A stretch of 49,120 nt of DNA from Verrucomicrobiota bacterium (GCA_019510185.1 JAEKKV010000027.1:1-49120), one strand, 5' to 3'. Positions 38,693 to 47,622 are shown, numbered from the stretch's first letter. Notes: generated by a model not told the origin, from the letters alone. Program-made: numbers and translations.

Positions 38693-39379
38693 TCAGGCCC
38701 TCACAATCCGGGTTTTTCTGTTAAGCTGAACCAAGCGCCGGTTGGTCACCGCGCTCAGCAGTATCGGTATAAGCGCGAGCACGGCCGCCGAGATGATACT
38801 CGGACGCCCCTCCCATCCCAACAAAAGCCCAAAGCTCACTTCCAAGCCGGCGAAAAAAAACAGAAAATAACCGGCGGAAGGCAGCACGAGATTCAATGCC
38901 CAGATCGCCACGCAGGCGAGCAACGCGGCCGGCCAGCCAACCAGACCGAAGCTGAGGCCCAAAACAAAAAAGACCGGCGCCACCAACGTAAGCCGCGGTT
39001 GCACGCGAACCGTCTGGATCAGCACCGCAACCACCAGGACGGCGGTCTGAATCAAAAAAATAGTGACGGGCGTATTTTTGGGCGCGTCAGGCGCGATATT
39101 GAAACAAACCACGCAAAGACCGATGCTCCCCACCGCGGCGCGCACGAGATCGACCCAGTTGCGCACCTTGCGAAACTCGTCCCTCAACCTCAGCGAAATG
39201 TCTTCCGCATCGCGCACTTCCTTCTCCGACCGGCGGCGGTGAGGACGCGCCAGGTTGAGCTTTTTGCCAAAGCGCAACCATTGACGCGGGAACCACAGCA
39301 GGAGGACGGCAAGAGGAAGCAGCCAAATGTTGACGATCACGTTGTAAGCAGACTGCGCCAGTCCTTCCGTGCGTGTCAA
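38693..39379 (-). CDS. Membrane protein of unknown function between cysN and menA
   Basis: A 228-residue protein with an N-terminal membrane helix (about 15-30), a basic, helical soluble stretch (RPHRRRSEKEVRDAEDISLRLRDEF, about 45-72) and several more helices to the end (about five segments). The start is a TTG overlapping the cysN stop (TTGA), and GTG at residue 14 is another option, so the start is uncertain. I do not recognise a family. Close spacing to cysN and menA suggests shared transcription. Confidence 0.6.
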   Translation of the reverse strand: MTRTEGLAQSAYNVIVNIWLLPLAVLLLWFPRQWLRFGKKLNLARPHRRRSEKEVRDAEDISLRLRDEFRKVRNWVDLVRAAVGSIGLCVVCFNIAPDAPKNTPVTIFLIQTAVLVVAVLIQTVRVQPRLTLVAPVFFVLGLSFGLVGWPAALLACVAIWALNLVLPSAGYFLFFFAGLEVSFGLLLGWEGRPSIISAAVLALIPILLSAVTNRRLVQLNRKTRIVRA

Positions 39380-40644
39380 AGAATCATGCCGGCCGCCACG
39401 GTGGCGTTGGTGAATTCGTCGACGAGGATGAAACTGCCGGTGTTGCGATTGCGTTGATAAGCGTCGCAGATGAGCGGCGTGGCGGTGCGCAGTTGAACGC
39501 GGCCGATGTCGTTCATTCCGATCTCAAAATCGCCCTCGGCCTTGTGCAGCGTGTTGATGTTAACCTTGTAACGGACGGCCTTGAGCACGCACTTCGCCTC
39601 GCGCGTGGTGTGACGCACGATATATTTGCCGCCGGGATGGAGCTTCCGCTCGGAAAACCAGCAGATCATCGCCTCGACGTCCTGGGTGACCTGCGGGGAA
39701 TTGTTCGCCTTGGTGATGGTATCGCCGCGGGAAACATCGATCTCGTCCTGGAGCGTCACGACCACGGACATCGGCGCGAAAGCCTCGGCCAGCTCGCCGT
39801 CGGGACCATGTAGGGATTTGATCTTGGAAGTGAGTCCGGAAGGTTGCGCGATGATCTCGTCGCCGGGCTTGAAAACCCCGCCGGCGACACGGCCGGCAAA
39901 ACCGCGAAAATCGTGGTGTTCGTCGTTATTGGGGCGGATCACGGTCTGCACGGGCAGGCGCGCGTCGATGTGGTTGGCGTCGCTGCCGATGTAGACGGTT
40001 TCCAGCGTGTAGAGGAGCGAGCTCCCCTGGTACCACGGCATGTTGACCGATTTGTCCACAACGTTGTCGCCGTGGAGCGCGCTGATGGGAATGAACTTCA
40101 CGTCGGGAATTTCCAGGCGTGAGGCAAACTCGGTGTAGGCCGCGACGATCTCGTTGAAACGCGCCTCGGACCAGTCCACGAGGTCCATCTTGTTGACGCA
40201 GACAACGACGTGCGGAATGCGCAGGAGCGAGGCGATGAAGGAGTGGCGGCAGGTCTGCTCGATCACGCCCTTGCGGGCGTCGATGAGGATGATGGCGAGA
40301 TTGGCGGTGGAGGCGCCCGTCACCATGTTACGCGTGTACTGGATGTGGCCGGGAGTGTCGGCCACGATGAACTTGCGGCGGGGCGTGGCAAAATAACGGT
40401 AGGCCACGTCGATGGTGATGCCCTGTTCGCGCTCGGCCCGCAGACCGTCGGTGAGGAGCGAGAGATTCAAGTGGTCCTCGCCGCGTTGCTCGGTGGCGCG
40501 CTCGATGGCTTCGAGCTGATCTTCGAAGATCGCCTTGGAATCATAGAGCAGGCGGCCGATCAGGGTGGATTTGCCGTCGTCAACGCTGCCCGCCGTCGTG
40601 AAACGGAGCAGGTCCATGGAAAGATAGTGCTGGTCAGTATGCAT
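39376..40644 (-). CDS. cysN: Sulfate adenylyltransferase GTPase subunit CysN
   Basis: A 422-residue EF-Tu-like GTPase. Motifs: GSVDDGKSTLIGRLLYDS (P-loop, about 19-36), DTPGHIQYTRNM, and NKMDLVDW. It lacks the fused APS kinase domain of CysNC proteins, and cysC is a separate gene here. It couples GTP hydrolysis to adenylation of sulfate with CysD. Start at 40644 (MHTDQHYLSMDLLRFTTAG) was preferred over 40680. It follows cysD by 125 bp, which is a wider gap than others in this block. Confidence 0.96.
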   Translation of the reverse strand: MHTDQHYLSMDLLRFTTAGSVDDGKSTLIGRLLYDSKAIFEDQLEAIERATEQRGEDHLNLSLLTDGLRAEREQGITIDVAYRYFATPRRKFIVADTPGHIQYTRNMVTGASTANLAIILIDARKGVIEQTCRHSFIASLLRIPHVVVCVNKMDLVDWSEARFNEIVAAYTEFASRLEIPDVKFIPISALHGDNVVDKSVNMPWYQGSSLLYTLETVYIGSDANHIDARLPVQTVIRPNNDEHHDFRGFAGRVAGGVFKPGDEIIAQPSGLTSKIKSLHGPDGELAEAFAPMSVVVTLQDEIDVSRGDTITKANNSPQVTQDVEAMICWFSERKLHPGGKYIVRHTTREAKCVLKAVRYKVNINTLHKAEGDFEIGMNDIGRVQLRTATPLICDAYQRNRNTGSFILVDEFTNATVAAGMIL

Positions 40645-40769
40645 TGCGGAAAAGTCCGAACGCCAAAGATCGAACGCCAAACAGCGCGGCCTTCGATCGG
40701 TGGGTTGGTTTTTAAGTTAAAAATTCGATTCGGTTGCTTGGATGTCCGGCCCGTGACGTCGGGGATTTC

Positions 40770-41675
40770 TCAGAAATATCCCGCCTTCTTGCGGTCTTCC
40801 ATCGCGGTTTCGGAACGCTTGTCGTCGGCGCGGGTGCCGCGCTCGGTCTGGCGGGCGGAGGCGACCTCTTGAATGACCTCGCCCAAATTGGCGGCGGTGG
40901 ACTCGACCGCGCCGGTGCAGGTGCTGTCGCCGACGGTGCGATAGCGCACGCGCTTGGTCTCGTACTTCTCGCCATCGAGCAGCGTGATGTACTGCGATTT
41001 GGCGAGGAGCACGCCGTTGCGATTCACCACCTCGCGGTCATGCGAGAAATAGATCGAGGGAATGGCGAGGTTTTCGCGGGCGATGTACTGCCACACGTCC
41101 ATCTCGGTCCAGTTGGAAAGCGGGAACACGCGGAAGTGCTCGCCCACGTTTTTCCGTCCGTTGAAAAGATTCCAAAGCTCGGGACGCTGGTTTTTCGGAT
41201 CCCATTGGCCGAATTCGTCGCGGTGGGAGAAAAAACGCTCCTTGGCGCGAGCCTTCTCTTCATCGCGGCGCGCGCCGCCGAGGCAGGCGTCGAAACGGAA
41301 CTCCTCGATCGTGTCGAGCAGCGTCACCGTCTGGAGCGAGTTGCGCGAGGGATTCGGTCCCTTTTCTTCCTGGGCGCGGCCGGCCTTGATCGAATCAGCC
41401 ACATAACGCACCACAAGGCGACCACCCGTCTCGTGAGCGAGCTGGTCGCGAAAGGCGATGGTCTCGTCGAAATTGTGCCCGGTGTCGACATGCACGAGCG
41501 GGAAGGGAAATTTCGCCGGGGCGAACGCCTTCTGGGCGAGGCGCACCATCACGATGGAGTCCTTGCCGCCCGAGAAAAGAAGGGCGGGCCGCTCGAATTG
41601 GGCGGCGACTTCCCGCATGATGAAAATGGCCTCGTGCTCAAGTTGAGCGAGGTGCGTCAGGTTGTAGGAACTCAT
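40770..41675 (-). CDS. cysD: Sulfate adenylyltransferase subunit CysD
   Basis: A 301-residue protein of the PP-loop ATP pyrophosphatase fold, with [12 protein letters not shown] (33-44), [39 protein letters not shown], and [10 protein letters not shown]. With CysN it makes APS from ATP and sulfate. Size matches the family. The start ATG overlaps the stop of cysC (ATGA). Confidence 0.97.
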   Translation of the reverse strand: MSSYNLTHLAQLEHEAIFIMREVAAQFERPALLFSGGKDSIVMVRLAQKAFAPAKFPFPLVHVDTGHNFDETIAFRDQLAHETGGRLVVRYVADSIKAGRAQEEKGPNPSRNSLQTVTLLDTIEEFRFDACLGGARRDEEKARAKERFFSHRDEFGQWDPKNQRPELWNLFNGRKNVGEHFRVFPLSNWTEMDVWQYIARENLAIPSIYFSHDREVVNRNGVLLAKSQYITLLDGEKYETKRVRYRTVGDSTCTGAVESTAANLGEVIQEVASARQTERGTRADDKRSETAMEDRKKAGYF

Positions 41676-42283
41676 TGCTGGAAATGGATGCGGGGAACCA
41701 CCGCGGTGTGCAGGCGTTCGAGGGAAGCCGCGGACGTTTCGGCCTCGGTGTCGATCGTCAGCGCCTCGTTGCCCGGCGCCGGCGGTTCAAAGGACGAATC
41801 GCGGCCGGTAAACTGCTGAACGCCCCCGGCACTGGCTTTGGCGTAAAGCCCCTTGGGGTCGCGCTTGGCGCAGGTCTCGAAGGAAGCCGCCACGTAAATC
41901 TCCTGAAAGTCATCCGCCCCGATGATCGTCCGGGCGAGCTGACGGTGCGCACGTTGGGGCGTGATAAACGCGCAGATCACCACCACGCCGGCTTGCACAA
42001 ACAATTTGGCCACCTCCGCGATGCGCCGGATGTTTTCCGCCCGATCAGCATCGGTGAACCCCAAGTCGCGATTGAGCCCGGTGCGGACGTTGTCGCCGTC
42101 CAACAGATGCGTCACCACGCCCTCGGCGTGCAGTCTCCGCTCCAGCGCAATCGCCAGCGTGCTCTTGCCCGAACCGGACAACCCATAAAGCCAGATCACC
42201 TGCCCGCGCTGCCGAAGACGGCCTTCTTTTTCGGCCCGGCTCAGCACGCGGTCGAAAATGGGATGCAGGTTGGTAGCAGACAT
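41672..42283 (-). CDS. cysC: Adenylylsulfate kinase CysC
   Basis: A 203-residue protein with P-loop [11 protein letters not shown] (34-44), and [21 protein letters not shown], the APS-binding stretch, and [13 protein letters not shown]. It phosphorylates APS to PAPS. Its stop overlaps the cysD start. It is the first gene of the block cysC-cysD-cysN. The C-terminus (about 170-203) is longer than in compact CysC proteins and reads [19 protein letters not shown]. The AT-rich leader upstream may hold its promoter. Confidence 0.95.
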   Translation of the reverse strand: MSATNLHPIFDRVLSRAEKEGRLRQRGQVIWLYGLSGSGKSTLAIALERRLHAEGVVTHLLDGDNVRTGLNRDLGFTDADRAENIRRIAEVAKLFVQAGVVVICAFITPQRAHRQLARTIIGADDFQEIYVAASFETCAKRDPKGLYAKASAGGVQQFTGRDSSFEPPAPGNEALTIDTEAETSAASLERLHTAVVPRIHFQQ

Positions 42284-42367
42284 GGAATAGGTTAAATCTT
42301 GAGTAAGTAGATAAACTTTAAAATTAAAAATCTGCGCGCAAGCCTAAAACCAAAACAGTCCCCAAAA
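42284..42367 (-). promoter_or_regulatory. AT-rich leader upstream of cysC
   Basis: This 84-bp gap between cysC and the minus-strand TPR-like gene is unusually AT-rich for the window, with runs such as TTTTTAATTTTAAAGTTTA on the minus strand. A promoter for the sulfate activation operon is likely here. No firm -35/-10 pair or known riboswitch can be named. Confidence 0.35.
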
Positions 42368-43171
42368 TTAACCCTTAAATGCCTGTTCTTTAGGGACCTT
42401 CAATTCCCGCTCAAGTTCGTGAATTCGTTCCAGAACCACATCGGCCATGGCGGTTTCAATCTGCCAAGGCGTCGCTTGGGCGGAGCCCGGTTTGGGGAGA
42501 GTCAGGTAAAATTGTTTCAACCAAACATACGCCTCCTGCTTGCGGCCCATCCGTTTGAGCAGCTCGCCATAAATACGTCCCGCGAAATAGGGCGCGTTCG
42601 GCTGGGCGGCGGCCATCCGATACGACTCCGCGCCGGCGGCCGTGTCCTTGAGGCGGTTCAACTGAATGTTCGCCTTGCAAATGTAGAGCGAGGCTTCCTC
42701 CGGATGTTGCGCGAGCGCCTCCTGCAACAGCTTGAGCGCGACCTCGGCTTGCTCGCGGTCAAACCGGTTCTGCTCCGCCGCGCTCACGGCGTCGTACCCC
42801 CCGGCCGCGCGAATCCGCCAATGCGGCATGTCGTAAGCGATCATATTGGCGCCATTGATCCAAAAAAACAGCGGCCGAGGATCGATGGCGGTCACCAGTT
42901 TGATCAGGGTCTGGGTCGCCGGAAGATCCTCTTGGTCCCACGCCGCGTTGGCGCTGATCCAAAACAGATCGGCCACGATCGCCCGGAAGCCGCCCAGCAA
43001 GCCGACTGTCACCCCCTGCCCCAGCGCGCCCTGAATCGACTCCAACTTGAGCGCAGGTTGTTGCGCGCGCATGGCCCGCCAGGCCGGCGCTTCCAGCGGA
43101 CGCAGCATCAGACCGGCCAGCGCGAGCACGCCGGCGACCACCGCGCCGGAACGCACCAAACGAAGATCCAT
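42368..43171 (-). CDS. Membrane-anchored TPR-like protein linked to an ABC exporter
   Basis: A 267-residue protein starting MDLRLVRSG, with an N-terminal hydrophobic segment (about 7-22, SGAVVAGVLALAGLML) that anchors or exports it. The rest is helical. LLQEALAQHPEEASLYICKANIQLNRL and YFAGRIYGELLKRMGRKQEAYVWL read as TPR-like repeats. The conserved-looking middle (IVADLFWISANAAWDQEDL) is unknown. It lies 4 bp after the ABC permease gene, so it is probably a partner of that transporter. The in-frame start at 43252 was rejected since it would overlap the permease gene by 77 bp. Confidence 0.72.
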   Translation of the reverse strand: MDLRLVRSGAVVAGVLALAGLMLRPLEAPAWRAMRAQQPALKLESIQGALGQGVTVGLLGGFRAIVADLFWISANAAWDQEDLPATQTLIKLVTAIDPRPLFFWINGANMIAYDMPHWRIRAAGGYDAVSAAEQNRFDREQAEVALKLLQEALAQHPEEASLYICKANIQLNRLKDTAAGAESYRMAAAQPNAPYFAGRIYGELLKRMGRKQEAYVWLKQFYLTLPKPGSAQATPWQIETAMADVVLERIHELERELKVPKEQAFKG

Positions 43172-43175
43172 CGCA

Positions 43176-44027
43176 CTAAATCTCACGGTTGCGAAAACTG
43201 TACACCGCCAGCACGCCGATGATCGCGATGTAGGCCAGGCCATAACCGCCAATGCGCAGCGCCATCAGGTGATTCAGGCCGGCGCCCATGCCCACCTGGT
43301 CGGCGACATTGAACACTTGAAAGTTGGGAAACACATACCCGAGCAAACGCACCAGCAGGCGGAGCGGGACCGAGGCCACTTGCGCATAAGCATCACGCGC
43401 GAGGTATTGGAGATGGCAGACCACGAGCACGAAAAAGCCCATGATCACCGTGAAGAGATTCGTGTTGGAGTAACTCGCCACCAGCAGCGTAAACGCCGCG
43501 AGCACCCCGAATTTGAGCCACTGCAACCCGCCCGCGACGAACACGTCGGCGTAATGGATGATCCGGCCGTGTTCGAACGCCTCGGGATGCGCTTCCATCA
43601 ACGCGCTTTCCCGTGCGAACAAAAGTCCCGCGAGCAGCAGCGTCGTGAGCGCGCAAAAAACGCCCACGACCGCAAACACGCCGAGAAATTTCCCGAAGAT
43701 GAATTCCGTCCGCCAGATCGGCTTGGCCAGGATGGTGAGCGCGGTGCGGTTCTCGATCTCGCTGAAAAACAGCTGCGCCGTCGCCGCGATGGTCAGGGTC
43801 GAACCAAAGAAGATCATCGCCCCAAAACCGAAGTCGGCGATGAACTTCAGCTCCGACGACCCGAAGTTGAATTCTCGGAAAAGTTGCGCACTCGCGCCGA
43901 GGCCGATGGCCAGCAGCAACAGCAGCGCGAAGAGCTTCTGGCGCACGGCCTCGAGAAACGTGTTCTGCGCCACCACCAGCAACCGCCCGAAGGAAAACGG
44001 CACGCCTGTTCGCGTCGGTGCGTTCAT
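43176..44027 (-). CDS. ABC-2-type transporter permease
   Basis: A 283-residue membrane protein with about six hydrophobic segments (LFALLLLLAIGLGASAQLF, MIFFGSTLTIAATAQLFF, VFAVVGVFCALTTLLLAGLLF and others). The N-terminus (FLEAVRQKLFALLLL) and the FFSEIENRTALTILAKPIWRTEFI stretch match the ABC-2 family. Substrate is unknown. The start ATG overlaps the ATPase gene stop (ATGA). A longer frame from 44144 is not convincing. Confidence 0.9.
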   Translation of the reverse strand: MNAPTRTGVPFSFGRLLVVAQNTFLEAVRQKLFALLLLLAIGLGASAQLFREFNFGSSELKFIADFGFGAMIFFGSTLTIAATAQLFFSEIENRTALTILAKPIWRTEFIFGKFLGVFAVVGVFCALTTLLLAGLLFARESALMEAHPEAFEHGRIIHYADVFVAGGLQWLKFGVLAAFTLLVASYSNTNLFTVIMGFFVLVVCHLQYLARDAYAQVASVPLRLLVRLLGYVFPNFQVFNVADQVGMGAGLNHLMALRIGGYGLAYIAIIGVLAVYSFRNREI

Positions 44028-44908
44028 GCGCCGCCCTCCTTCCCGCCCGCGTTGCCCGGCCGTGACACCTTGCTCAGGAAAAGCTGGTCCAGCCGCGCGC
44101 GGGGCTGCTCGACGCTCAAGGCATGACCGCGCTCCGCCAGCCACGCGCGCAAGGCTTCCAACTCCGCCGGCGGCAGCGTGTCCACGATCAGCGCCTGCCG
44201 GTTTTTCTGCCCCACAAGTTCGGCAACCCGTCCCTCCAAAATGAGCCGGCCGTGATCCAGAATGGCGACATGGTCGCAGATGTCCTCGATCTGCGCGAGC
44301 AGGTGGGAAGTGATGAGCACGGTTTTGCCCTGCGCCTTGAGACGCAGGATGAGTTCGGAAATCTCCGCCGAGCCCACCGGATCGACGCCCGCCGTGGGCT
44401 CGTCGAGAATGATCAACCGCGGGTCATGCACCAAGGCCTGGGCGAGTCCGATGCGTTGCAACATGCCCTTGGAATAGGTCCCCACCCGGCGGGAAGCCGC
44501 CGCGGCCAATCCCACCCACTCGATCACCTCCCGCACGCGCGCCTCCCGACGCTCGCTGGGCACGCCGCAGATCCGCGCGTAAAACCGCACGAGTTCGGTG
44601 CCGCTGAGATAACGGTAAAAATACGGCGCTTCGGGAAGATAACCCACGTTGAGGCGGGAATCGACTTGGTGGCTGGGCACGCCGAAAACGCGACACTCAC
44701 CGAGAGTCGGCTCCAGCAGGCCGAGAATGATCTTGATCGTGGTGCTCTTGCCCGAGCCGTTGGGACCAAGCAAACCGAACACCTGCCCCTCCGGAATCCG
44801 GAGGGACAACCCGTCGACCGCGCGCAACTTCACCCCGCGCAGCCCCACCGTGAAGTCCTTGATCAGACCCCGAATTTCAATTGCCGCGGCCGTCGTCGGA
44901 GTCGTCAT
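44024..44908 (-). CDS. ABC transporter ATP-binding protein
   Basis: A 294-residue ATPase with Walker A GLLGPNGSGKST (about 45-56), Q-loop region (GYLPEAPYFYRYL), signature YSKGMLQRIGLAQAL and Walker B LIILDEPTAGVDP, followed by the switch His (ITSHLL). It drives the permease encoded next. The C-terminal 80 residues are a divergent extension. The ATGA overlap with the permease and acylphosphatase genes marks one operon. Confidence 0.96.
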   Translation of the reverse strand: MTTPTTAAAIEIRGLIKDFTVGLRGVKLRAVDGLSLRIPEGQVFGLLGPNGSGKSTTIKIILGLLEPTLGECRVFGVPSHQVDSRLNVGYLPEAPYFYRYLSGTELVRFYARICGVPSERREARVREVIEWVGLAAAASRRVGTYSKGMLQRIGLAQALVHDPRLIILDEPTAGVDPVGSAEISELILRLKAQGKTVLITSHLLAQIEDICDHVAILDHGRLILEGRVAELVGQKNRQALIVDTLPPAELEALRAWLAERGHALSVEQPRARLDQLFLSKVSRPGNAGGKEGGA

Positions 44909-45180
44909 CGAATATGGAATCCCTGAAATTGGGCGGGGCGCCGCGCCGGAACACGTTCGACGCTTCGGATATAACCATGCATCCGTTCTTGGACCGCGGC
45001 CACGAACGCCTCGATTTCCTCCGGCCGGCCCTCAGCCTCGAGCTGGACGCGACCGTCCGCCAGATTGCGCACGCAACCTGCTACCTCGAATTCCCGGGCC
45101 ACTTGCAACGTGGTGTAGCGAAAGCCGACGCCCTGCACGTGACCTGTGAAATAAATCGTTTCGGAGTACGCTTCGGCCAT
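44905..45180 (-). CDS. acyP: Acylphosphatase
   Basis: A 91-residue protein with GHVQGVGFRYTT (Arg21) and GCVRNLADGRVQLEAEG (Asn39), the two catalytic residues of the family. It hydrolyses acyl phosphates. It leads the ABC operon with an ATGA overlap, which is not a common arrangement. A divergent gene starts 174 bp away. Confidence 0.95.
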   Translation of the reverse strand: MAEAYSETIYFTGHVQGVGFRYTTLQVAREFEVAGCVRNLADGRVQLEAEGRPEEIEAFVAAVQERMHGYIRSVERVPARRPAQFQGFHIR

Positions 45181-45354
45181 GAATAAAAAAGATAGAGTAG
45201 CAAGTCGCCGACCCTCGGTTCAATCCGCAAAATGACGGCAGTCTCCCTCTGTGCTTTCCCTCGTGAACCAACTCGGGGATTTCGGAATTTTATTTGCTTT
45301 TTAACCCTGCGAAAGCAACGTGCAGGACAAGGTCTCCAAGCCCCAAAAAACAGA

Positions 45355-46065
45355 ATGAGCAATTACGAATCTGACGGCCCGTCGGACAACGAGTGGGATG
45401 ATCGCGGTGAGCTCGCCTGGAACGAATTTGATTGGGAAAAGTATCTGCGCGAGCAGGACGATGTCATCCACCGCTACCTGGCTTTTTACGAAAAGCTGAA
45501 GCAGCACCCGGACCGCATCGACGAGGTCGCCCATCTCATGGGTTGGGATGAAGAATCGTGGAGCAGCGATCCCATGGACACCGCCGGCCGCGAAGGAAAT
45601 TCCGCAGACGCGGAAGCCGAAGCCGCCAGCGACATCGGCGATTGCAGCGCCGAACCGTACACGCTGCACAAGAACCCCATTTTCATCGCCACCAAGGCGA
45701 TTTATCTGACGCTCAAGCGCTCCTGGGAACGCATTGCGGGCGATGCCGGCAAAGTCCCGCAACCCCTCGCGCTCGTCTTGCACGCCTCGATCTACAAAGG
45801 CGAAGAACAGGCCATGCTCGCCATTCAAGCGCTCGACTTCGGCGATTACGCGATGGCGATCAGTCTCTTCAAGCGGGCCCTGCGCGAGTTGAACCAGTCC
45901 CTCGCCCACCTGAGCACGCCCGCGATTGGCAATCTCCGCGCCGTTTCCCATTTCCGGGAAGATGCGCTTCCCCGTATTTTCGATCTTCGTGAAATCTGGC
46001 TGCGCGTCATGAACGAATGCCGCGAAGAGCTGGAGCGCCCCGCCGAAGACGACGATGAGGAATAA
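45355..46065 (+). CDS. Acidic hypothetical protein, 236 aa
   Basis: A 236-residue acidic protein starting MSNYESDGPSDNEWDD. The N-terminal third is rich in Asp, Glu and aromatic residues (WNEFDWEKYLREQDDVIHRY). The C-terminal half is helical (AMLAIQALDFGDYAMAISLFKRALRELNQ, repeat-like). It ends ERPAEDDDEE. No signal peptide or membrane segment. I do not recognise the family. The upstream in-frame start (45232) adds a basic tail inconsistent with the rest. It has its own gap of 174 bp from acyP, divergent, with T-rich DNA near 45280-45303, possibly a promoter. Confidence 0.75.
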   Translation: MSNYESDGPSDNEWDDRGELAWNEFDWEKYLREQDDVIHRYLAFYEKLKQHPDRIDEVAHLMGWDEESWSSDPMDTAGREGNSADAEAEAASDIGDCSAEPYTLHKNPIFIATKAIYLTLKRSWERIAGDAGKVPQPLALVLHASIYKGEEQAMLAIQALDFGDYAMAISLFKRALRELNQSLAHLSTPAIGNLRAVSHFREDALPRIFDLREIWLRVMNECREELERPAEDDDEE

Positions 46066-46068
46066 AAT

Positions 46069-46112
46069 CCCCGCGCGGAAAAACCGAGCAAAGCCGCGCC
46101 GGGGAGTGTTTA
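46069..46112 (+). terminator. Candidate terminator after the acidic protein gene
   Basis: CCCCGCGCGG (46069-46078) pairs with CCGCGCCGGGG (46094-46104) with a one-base bulge, followed by AGTGTTTA. The stem starts 3 bp after the stop. The short T content makes termination likely but not certain. Confidence 0.55.
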
Positions 46113-46137
46113 TCGTAGCGGCATTCCGGTTTCGCGC

Positions 46138-46167
46138 CACGGCAAGGACAGCGATGTCCTTGCCGTG
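46138..46167. repeat. Perfect 13-bp palindromic hairpin with GCGA loop
   Basis: CACGGCAAGGACA (46138-46150) and TGTCCTTGCCGTG (46155-46167) are perfectly complementary around the tetraloop GCGA, a GNRA-type loop. There is no T-run. It lies 97 bp upstream of tRNA-Ser in a 198-bp intergenic stretch. It could be a REP-like element or a structured leader. Confidence 0.75.
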
Positions 46168-46263
46168 CGACGCAAGAAATGCGTTCGCGAGAATTCGTGA
46201 AGCTCCCCCGAGAAATGACCTTGCACTTTATCGAGCGAAGCTTTGCTTCTTCCCGACTGTCCC

Positions 46264-46380
<117 letters not shown>

Positions 46381-46428
46381 TACGTTTTGGATGAAGTTAG
46401 GTTGTCCGGTTCACGCGGCAACCTAAGC

Positions 46429-47622
46429 ATGAATCAGCCAACGTTCGCCGTCACCCGGTTCAAAAACCGTAACGGAGTTATTTCGTGGAGAGTGGACGGC
46501 CGCCTTCACGGCGTCCGCATCCGCAAGAACTTCAAATCTCGCGAGGAGGCTATCGCCGAGAAAGCCACCCAGGAACTCAAGGCGCTCCAAGCCGACGCCG
46601 GCCTCCAATCCGCGACGACGTTCCTCTCCGAGGAGCAGCTACGCGAAGCCGAAACCGCGTTCAACCGCCTCAAGGAAAAGCCCCGCTCGCTTTCGTTCTA
46701 TCTGGATTTCGCTCTGGAAAACTACCGGGAGCCGCAGACGCGGAAACTGCTTTCCGATGCCGTCCCGCTCTACACCGCCACCAAGGACCACGAGTTTGCG
46801 CAGGACCAGATTTCCGCGCCGCAGCTTGAGCGGATCAAACGCGACCTGAAACGCCTTCGGAAGCAGTTCCCCAACGTTACTGTCGCCGAACTCACGGCAG
46901 AGGGCCTCATCGCTTTTTTCAACCTCGGGAAACCGTCGAAGAAGACCTACAACAACCGGCGCGGTATCGTCTCCACCTTCCTCAAGTTCTCCTTTCAAAA
47001 CGGCTGGATCAGCGAGAACCCAATTGCGAAGGTGCCGCATCACCGGATTCGCCGGAAGCGGTGCTCCGCCGCCACGCTGTCGGCGACCAAGGCCGCAGAA
47101 CTCATGAAGCATGTCGAGGGCTTGGAGGGCGGGCGCTTCGTGCCATTCTTCGCCTTGTGCCTGTTCGCCGGCATCCGTCCTTGCGTCCGCACAGGTGAAA
47201 TTCTTCGCCTCAAGCCCGAGCTGGTGAACCTTGAAAACGGTGTCATCAACATCACCGCCGAGGTGTCCAAGGTGCGCGAGCCTCGGAAAGTCACCATCCA
47301 GCCCAATCTGGCCGCTTGGCTGAAAGCCTACCCGTTGGACAAATTCCCCATCGTGCCGGAGAACTTCCAGCACGTGCGGGCCAAGATCGCCAAACAGTTC
47401 GGCCTCTCGCACGACATCCTGCGTCACACGTTCATTTCGATGTTCGTGGCAAAATTCCGCTCAGTGGGTGAAGCCTCGCTGCAAGCGGGCAACTCCGAGG
47501 CGATCATTCGCAAGCACTACCTCGACCTAAAGGGCCCAACCGAAGCCGAGGTGTTTTACGCGATCATGCCAAAAGGGACCGCCGGAGAGGAGGAGCCGAA
47601 AGCCCTGCCCGTCGCTGCCTGA
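46429..47622 (+). CDS. Tyrosine recombinase (integrase)
   Basis: A 397-residue protein starting MNQPTFAVTRFKN. The catalytic domain has candidate Arg250 (FAGIRP, followed by an insertion before TGEILRLK), a beta-hairpin lysine near 281-287 (SKVREPRK), HDILRHT (His328, Arg332) and nucleophile Tyr364 (IIRKHYLDL). The usual His after GLS-G is replaced by Asn355 (QAGNSEAI). This pattern occurs in some integrases of this phylum, but spacing of the HxxR motif is atypical. It integrates or excises DNA at the tRNA-Ser gene. The ATG at 46429 was preferred over a TTG at 46387. Confidence 0.92.
   Translation: MNQPTFAVTRFKNRNGVISWRVDGRLHGVRIRKNFKSREEAIAEKATQELKALQADAGLQSATTFLSEEQLREAETAFNRLKEKPRSLSFYLDFALENYREPQTRKLLSDAVPLYTATKDHEFAQDQISAPQLERIKRDLKRLRKQFPNVTVAELTAEGLIAFFNLGKPSKKTYNNRRGIVSTFLKFSFQNGWISENPIAKVPHHRIRRKRCSAATLSATKAAELMKHVEGLEGGRFVPFFALCLFAGIRPCVRTGEILRLKPELVNLENGVINITAEVSKVREPRKVTIQPNLAAWLKAYPLDKFPIVPENFQHVRAKIAKQFGLSHDILRHTFISMFVAKFRSVGEASLQAGNSEAIIRKHYLDLKGPTEAEVFYAIMPKGTAGEEEPKALPVAA

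Noticed and set aside
45130..45145. CACGTG palindrome cores (for example near 11235, 45138 and 47371) as parS sites
   Set aside because: None extends to the full 14-16 bp TGTTYCACGTGRAACA-type palindrome, so they are chance hexamers in coding DNA.
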